Part shown: positions 12,898 to 16,229 of the stretch, piece after piece
How positions within the stretch are numbered: position 1 is the first letter of the stretch
Layout: each line of letters starts with the position of its first letter
Origin: JAUUZT01 sp964654015
GTDB lineage: Bacteria > Chloroflexota > Dehalococcoidia > GIF9 > AB-539-J10
Assembly: GCA_964654015.1 (NCBI GenBank)
Contig: CAZZHQ010000049.1
Coordinates: 1 to 16,229 of the forward strand
DNA length: 16,229 nt
Direction: 5' to 3'
Position numbers and translations under genes: made by a program
The notes under the pieces: model-generated
Seen by the model: only the letters and a program-made list of their open reading frames with translations
Told to the model about the DNA's origin: nothing
The model's database searches: none

Positions 12898-14982
12898 ATG
12901 TCACAGAAAGAGTTAATGAACGGTAATGAGGCCGCTGCCAGGGCAGCGCTGCTCTCCCGCCCTCAGGTCTTGCCTGAATATGAAATTACTCCTGCTACAC
13001 GGATTTCTGAATTACTGTCTGAATACTGTGCAAGCGGGGCTTTGGATGCACAATATATCCCGGTTGAATCGGAACACTCCGCAATGGCTGCCTGTATTGG
13101 CGCCAGCTATGCAGGGGCAAGGGTTTTTACCTCCTCTGCCTCGCATGGGACAGCGCTGATGCATGAGATGCTGCACTGCGCATCATCCATGAGAAGACCA
13201 ATCGTCTTTGTGAATACCAATCGAACAATAGGGCTCCCCTGGAATATATGGGCAGATCAACTTGATAGCCTCTCTCAACGAGATACTGGCTGGCTGCAAC
13301 TTTATACGGAAAACGTACAAGAAACCCTGGATACAGTAATAATGGCTTATAAAATTGCAGAGGACCCCCGTATACGCCTGCCGGTAATGGTGGTGACGGA
13401 GGGTTTTACTCTCTCTCATTCCAGCGAGCCAGTCGAAGTCCCAGAACAGGCCATGGTTGACAATTTCTTGCCTCCACTAAAGCCAATACAGGTGCTTGAT
13501 ATCAAGAATCCACAGACATTTGGTGGACTCACTCTTCCTCGAGACTTTTTTCATATGAAAATTGATGCCCAAAAGGCAATGGAAAAGGCAGTAGACGTGG
13601 TTAAAGAGGTTGACATAGCATACGGAAACGCCTTTGACCGTAGCTATGGACTGATTGAAAAATTTCACTGGAATAATCCCTCAACCGTACTGGTAACCAC
13701 TGGTACTATCACCGGCACCGCCCGCCATCTGCTAATAAAAGACCCTTCATTCAAGGACATCGGACTGTTAAAACTCCGATTATTTCGCCCTTTCCCCACC
13801 GAGGAAATACGAGAAGCTTTGAAAGGGGTGGAAAAAGTGGCGGTAATCGACCGTAACCTCTCCCTTGGAAGCGAAGGCATTTTCTTCCAGGAGCTGAAAT
13901 CAGCCCTTTATCCACTCGTGGAAAAACCACAGATATTTGGCTTTGTAGCAGGGCTGGGTGGAGTAGATGTCACCGTTGACACCATCTCGGAAGCACTGAA
14001 ACATACGATTGAGCACAAGAGTCCGGAAAGAACTGTGTTCTGGCTTCCACGGGAAATCGAGAAACCTGAACCGAAGGGAAACCACTCCCAGGATACCGAA
14101 ACAACAAAGCAATTCCCCAAAGATGAATTCTTGTATTGGGGGCATTCAGCCTGCGCTGGCTGCGGAGAAGCAATAGCATGGAGGCATGTATTACGGGCTA
14201 TGGGAGAAAAAACTTACTGTGTTATCCCTGCAGGGTGCAGCAGTGTAATCGGTGGAATATGGCCGCATACCGCATACAAAGTACCATCTGTGCACTGTAA
14301 TTTCGAAGCTGCTGCCTCAACCGCCGCTGGCATAAGCAAAGCACTGGAAAGCATGGGTATCGAAGGAACGAATGTGCTGGTGTGTGCCGGTGACGGCAGT
14401 ACCTATGATATAGGTCTCGCCTCCCTGTCCGGTGCTGCTGAAAGGGGAGATGATATTTTATACATCTGTCTCAACAATGAGGCTTACATGAACACTGGCA
14501 TACAGAGGTCGGGGGCAACCCCCTGGGGAGCATGGACCACCACCACTCCGATACCCAGGCCCAAAGCCCAGAGCAAGAAGAACCTTATAGAAATAATGGC
14601 AGCACATCGAATTCCTTATGCCGCCACCGCCTGCATATCCTATCCTATAGACCTGGAAAGAAAAATTAAGAAAGCCAAACGTATCAAGGGAGGCTTGAAA
14701 TACATCGACCTGCTTTGTCCCTGCTCCCCCGGATGGGGATTCCCTAGCAACCTGACTGTGGAACTGGGGCGACAAGCTGTTCTGAGTGGGGTATTTCCGC
14801 TCTATGAAATCAGTGATGGCCTTAAAACCACCATAAACAGACCCGTCCCTCACTCAAAACTACTACCAGTTAGGCAATACATCAATCTACAGAAGAGATT
14901 CTCCCACCTGGCCACTGAGGATATAGAAGAAATACAGATCACCGTAACCAGGGACTGGCAAAGACTGATAAAGAAAGCTTAA
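12898..14982 (+). CDS. porAB: Pyruvate-type 2-oxoacid:ferredoxin oxidoreductase, fused alpha-beta subunit
   Basis: This 694-residue polypeptide joins the alpha and beta chains that are usually separate. Alpha covers about 1-388: GNEAAARAAL (9-18), ESEHSAMAACIGASYAGA (57-74), the Por-type GWLQLYTENVQE (131-142), and a transketolase C-terminal-like domain around 260-388. A polar linker (about 389-408) leads to beta, which begins at YWGHSACAGCGEA (413-425). Beta has the four expected cluster cysteines (C419, C422, C447 and C609 in CPCSPGW). The TPP-Mg site is GDGSTYDIG (498-506) with LNNEAYMNTGIQ (525-536). AAAGGA at 12884-12889 is eight bases from ATG. The signatures match pyruvate enzymes. IorA (indolepyruvate) is also an alpha-beta fusion, but it carries its own C-terminal ferredoxin and a CPGCPHR-type motif, neither seen here. 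Confidence 0.93.
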   Translation: MSQKELMNGNEAAARAALLSRPQVLPEYEITPATRISELLSEYCASGALDAQYIPVESEHSAMAACIGASYAGARVFTSSASHGTALMHEMLHCASSMRRPIVFVNTNRTIGLPWNIWADQLDSLSQRDTGWLQLYTENVQETLDTVIMAYKIAEDPRIRLPVMVVTEGFTLSHSSEPVEVPEQAMVDNFLPPLKPIQVLDIKNPQTFGGLTLPRDFFHMKIDAQKAMEKAVDVVKEVDIAYGNAFDRSYGLIEKFHWNNPSTVLVTTGTITGTARHLLIKDPSFKDIGLLKLRLFRPFPTEEIREALKGVEKVAVIDRNLSLGSEGIFFQELKSALYPLVEKPQIFGFVAGLGGVDVTVDTISEALKHTIEHKSPERTVFWLPREIEKPEPKGNHSQDTETTKQFPKDEFLYWGHSACAGCGEAIAWRHVLRAMGEKTYCVIPAGCSSVIGGIWPHTAYKVPSVHCNFEAAASTAAGISKALESMGIEGTNVLVCAGDGSTYDIGLASLSGAAERGDDILYICLNNEAYMNTGIQRSGATPWGAWTTTTPIPRPKAQSKKNLIEIMAAHRIPYAATACISYPIDLERKIKKAKRIKGGLKYIDLLCPCSPGWGFPSNLTVELGRQAVLSGVFPLYEISDGLKTTINRPVPHSKLLPVRQYINLQKRFSHLATEDIEEIQITVTRDWQRLIKKA

Positions 14983-15055
14983 TCTCACAGGTTGAATCTC
15001 TCCTGGCTCAATCCGTTATGGCTATAACCCCCGGTGGAATGGTTGGTAAGTGTAC

Positions 15056-15934
15056 TCAGTAAAGGCTATTACGCAGGGCTATCGGATCATAGTCCAGGCT
15101 GGCAGCAAGCGGCGTCTTCCCCGATGGACGGTCTATTGCTGATTCGCCCTTTATTGCTCTGACAAGCTCAAAAGCCTTCTCGATAGCAGTCTCGCTTCCC
15201 TCCAGGGAGAGCACCACCGTCCCTTCAGAGCCTCCAATTCCTCCTGAGGCAACATGTGTGGCACCGACCCCAGCCAGGACCTCGAAGGCCTGAATCTCGG
15301 TGACCACTTCGGCGTTTATTATGGGAACAAGAGCACAGGGAAGGCCAGTGCTGTATTTGAAATGGAAGACACCACAGCTTCTAGAGGCTTTAGCCACTGA
15401 TGGAATCAGTTTCTCCAATCCCACCGGCACAATGAAATGAGCAGCAGTAGCGCTGACTGATGGCATGGCTTTACCTATGGTACCAGCCGCGGCGCCTGCT
15501 GCCAGAACCCCGGCCTCACCATCACTATCAACAGCGTTAGCCCCTTTTATGAACACATCATCCTCGGTGAAATCCTTCAGTACTTCCTGGAAGTCTACCT
15601 CTTCCAGCCTGCCCTGTCGCAATACAAAATCATAGCCAATACTACGTTCCGTATGTCGCTTCCTGTTGGCATGCAGCTCACCGTCAACGATAAAGCCACG
15701 ACAGTATTCATCAGCCTTCTTCTCTATGGAGATGCCCATGATTTCCTCTGCCACAAATGCATTTGTGCTTCCACGGGCGATAACCACCAATCCACTCTCC
15801 ATGGCTTGCTTTATCTCTGGTAATACTGCCACTGCCTTTGCAATCAATCGTTTTGATTCAGATGGGAGCAGGGAGACAAGGAAAGCTACTGCCTTGCCGC
15901 TTTCCCTGACAGAAAGTTGGTTGCTGTAAAACAT
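15056..15934 (-). CDS. Conserved-looking protein of unknown function, 292 aa
   Basis: I do not recognise this family. The protein is soluble, with no signal peptide or membrane helix that I can argue for. Notable segments are GLVVIARGSTNAFVAEEIMG (48-67) and VFIKGANAVDSDGEAGVLAAGAAAGTIG (127-154), a glycine- and alanine-rich stretch with an acidic DSDGEAG loop. Others are FHFKYSTGLPCALVPIINAEVVTE (190-213) and GVGATHVASGGIGGSEGTVVLSLEG (222-246), again glycine-rich and possibly phosphate- or nucleotide-binding. AAAGGAG lies six bases before the ATG. It follows the DUF2148 gene by 74 bases on the same strand and is convergent with the oxidoreductase operon. It is a real gene by its ribosome binding site, length and protein-like composition; function is open. 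Confidence 0.75.
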   Translation of the reverse strand: MFYSNQLSVRESGKAVAFLVSLLPSESKRLIAKAVAVLPEIKQAMESGLVVIARGSTNAFVAEEIMGISIEKKADEYCRGFIVDGELHANRKRHTERSIGYDFVLRQGRLEEVDFQEVLKDFTEDDVFIKGANAVDSDGEAGVLAAGAAAGTIGKAMPSVSATAAHFIVPVGLEKLIPSVAKASRSCGVFHFKYSTGLPCALVPIINAEVVTEIQAFEVLAGVGATHVASGGIGGSEGTVVLSLEGSETAIEKAFELVRAIKGESAIDRPSGKTPLAASLDYDPIALRNSLY

Positions 15935-16008
15935 AGATTACTCCTTTTCCTAAGTTGCTAATACTGTGTGTCAATTATTCTTGTATCTTGGCCAGTCAAT
16001 AAACAATG

Positions 16009-16229
16009 CTAAGCTTTCCTATCAAAGAATGGACTCTTTCCGGAGAGAGATATGGGAATACCCATGACAATGTCAGAATCCATAAGCTTCAACCTCATTG
16101 CTGCCGCACCGATAGTATACATAATACGGTTGTCAGCATTCATTTCCATAGCCATCTTGGCCGCGGAGCCTACAGCGATACCCAAATCTATTGATTGTAT
16201 GGCGCATACAGGGCCCCCAAAATCCGTTC
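16009..16229 (-). CDS. DUF2148 domain protein, C-terminal part (cut by window edge)
   Basis: Only the last 72 residues are present, in the minus-strand frame that enters at 16227. They include SIDLGIAVGSAAKMA (12-26 of the fragment), DNRIMYTIGAAAMRL (32-46) and the ending MGIPISLSGKSPFFDR. These match my knowledge of the C-terminal half of DUF2148 proteins, which are small ferredoxin-domain-containing proteins of anaerobes with cysteine motifs nearer the N-terminus. Those motifs would lie beyond the edge. It is probably cotranscribed with the unknown gene that follows. Function in the family is not established; a redox role is assumed from the cysteines seen in complete members. Confidence 0.7.
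   Translation of the reverse strand, partial: TDFGGPVCAIQSIDLGIAVGSAAKMAMEMNADNRIMYTIGAAAMRLKLMDSDIVMGIPISLSGKSPFFDRKA

Noticed and set aside
12898..14982. IorA-type indolepyruvate oxidoreductase
   Set aside because: The protein lacks the C-terminal ferredoxin domain of IorA and carries PorA/PorB-type motifs (GWLQLYTEN, ACAGCGEA); separate delta and gamma genes are present.
14983..15055. Possible terminator between the convergent porAB gene and the unknown gene
   Set aside because: Only a 4-bp AACC/GGTT pairing was found, with no U-tract.
15666..15929. Plus-strand open frame of 87 codons
   Set aside because: It is the complement of the minus-strand unknown gene, which has the better ribosome binding site.
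16006..16194. Plus-strand open frame of 62 codons near the right edge
   Set aside because: The minus strand here encodes a clear DUF2148 C-terminus, so this frame is a shadow.

Overview
The window is about 16.2 kb of roughly 50% GC bacterial chromosome, densely coded on both strands. It holds 15 complete protein genes and one gene cut by the right edge. I see no rRNA, tRNA or CRISPR array. The gene content fits an anaerobic bacterium: a ferredoxin-linked pyruvate-type oxidoreductase, a DUF2148 redox protein, and a thioredoxin-like domain fused to a DsbD/CcdA-type membrane domain. My best guess is Chloroflexota (Dehalococcoidia-like), but this rests on general resemblance only and no marker gene is present.

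Left block (1-6319). A probable right end of an IS21-like insertion sequence (about 1-87) lies just upstream of an exported and membrane-bound thiol:disulfide interchange protein and a glyoxalase-II-like metallo-beta-lactamase hydrolase. Next come a PIG-L/LmbE deacetylase (-), a tandem GNAT acetyltransferase resembling mycothiol synthase (+), an MshA-like GT4 glycosyltransferase (-) and a FemAB/BioF2-type GNAT protein (-). Together the deacetylase, double GNAT and glycosyltransferase look like MshB, MshD and MshA. This suggests, without proving, a mycothiol-like sugar-thiol pathway; no MshC-type cysteine ligase is in the window.

Middle block (6540-10628, +). An HD-domain phosphohydrolase, a four-carbon acid sugar kinase (DUF1537/OtnK type) and a PdxA2-type dehydrogenase are joined by two ATGA overlaps. 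A classical SDR dehydrogenase follows after a short gap. Kinase plus PdxA2 is the known core for breaking down threonate or erythronate to dihydroxyacetone phosphate.

Right block (10807-16229). A FabH-like ketoacyl synthase starts at TTG without a Shine-Dalgarno sequence. It is followed by an operon for a pyruvate:ferredoxin oxidoreductase in the order gamma, delta, then a single fused alpha-beta polypeptide, preceded by a good promoter and a palindromic leader. On the opposite strand are a conserved-looking protein of unknown function and the C-terminal end of a DUF2148 protein.
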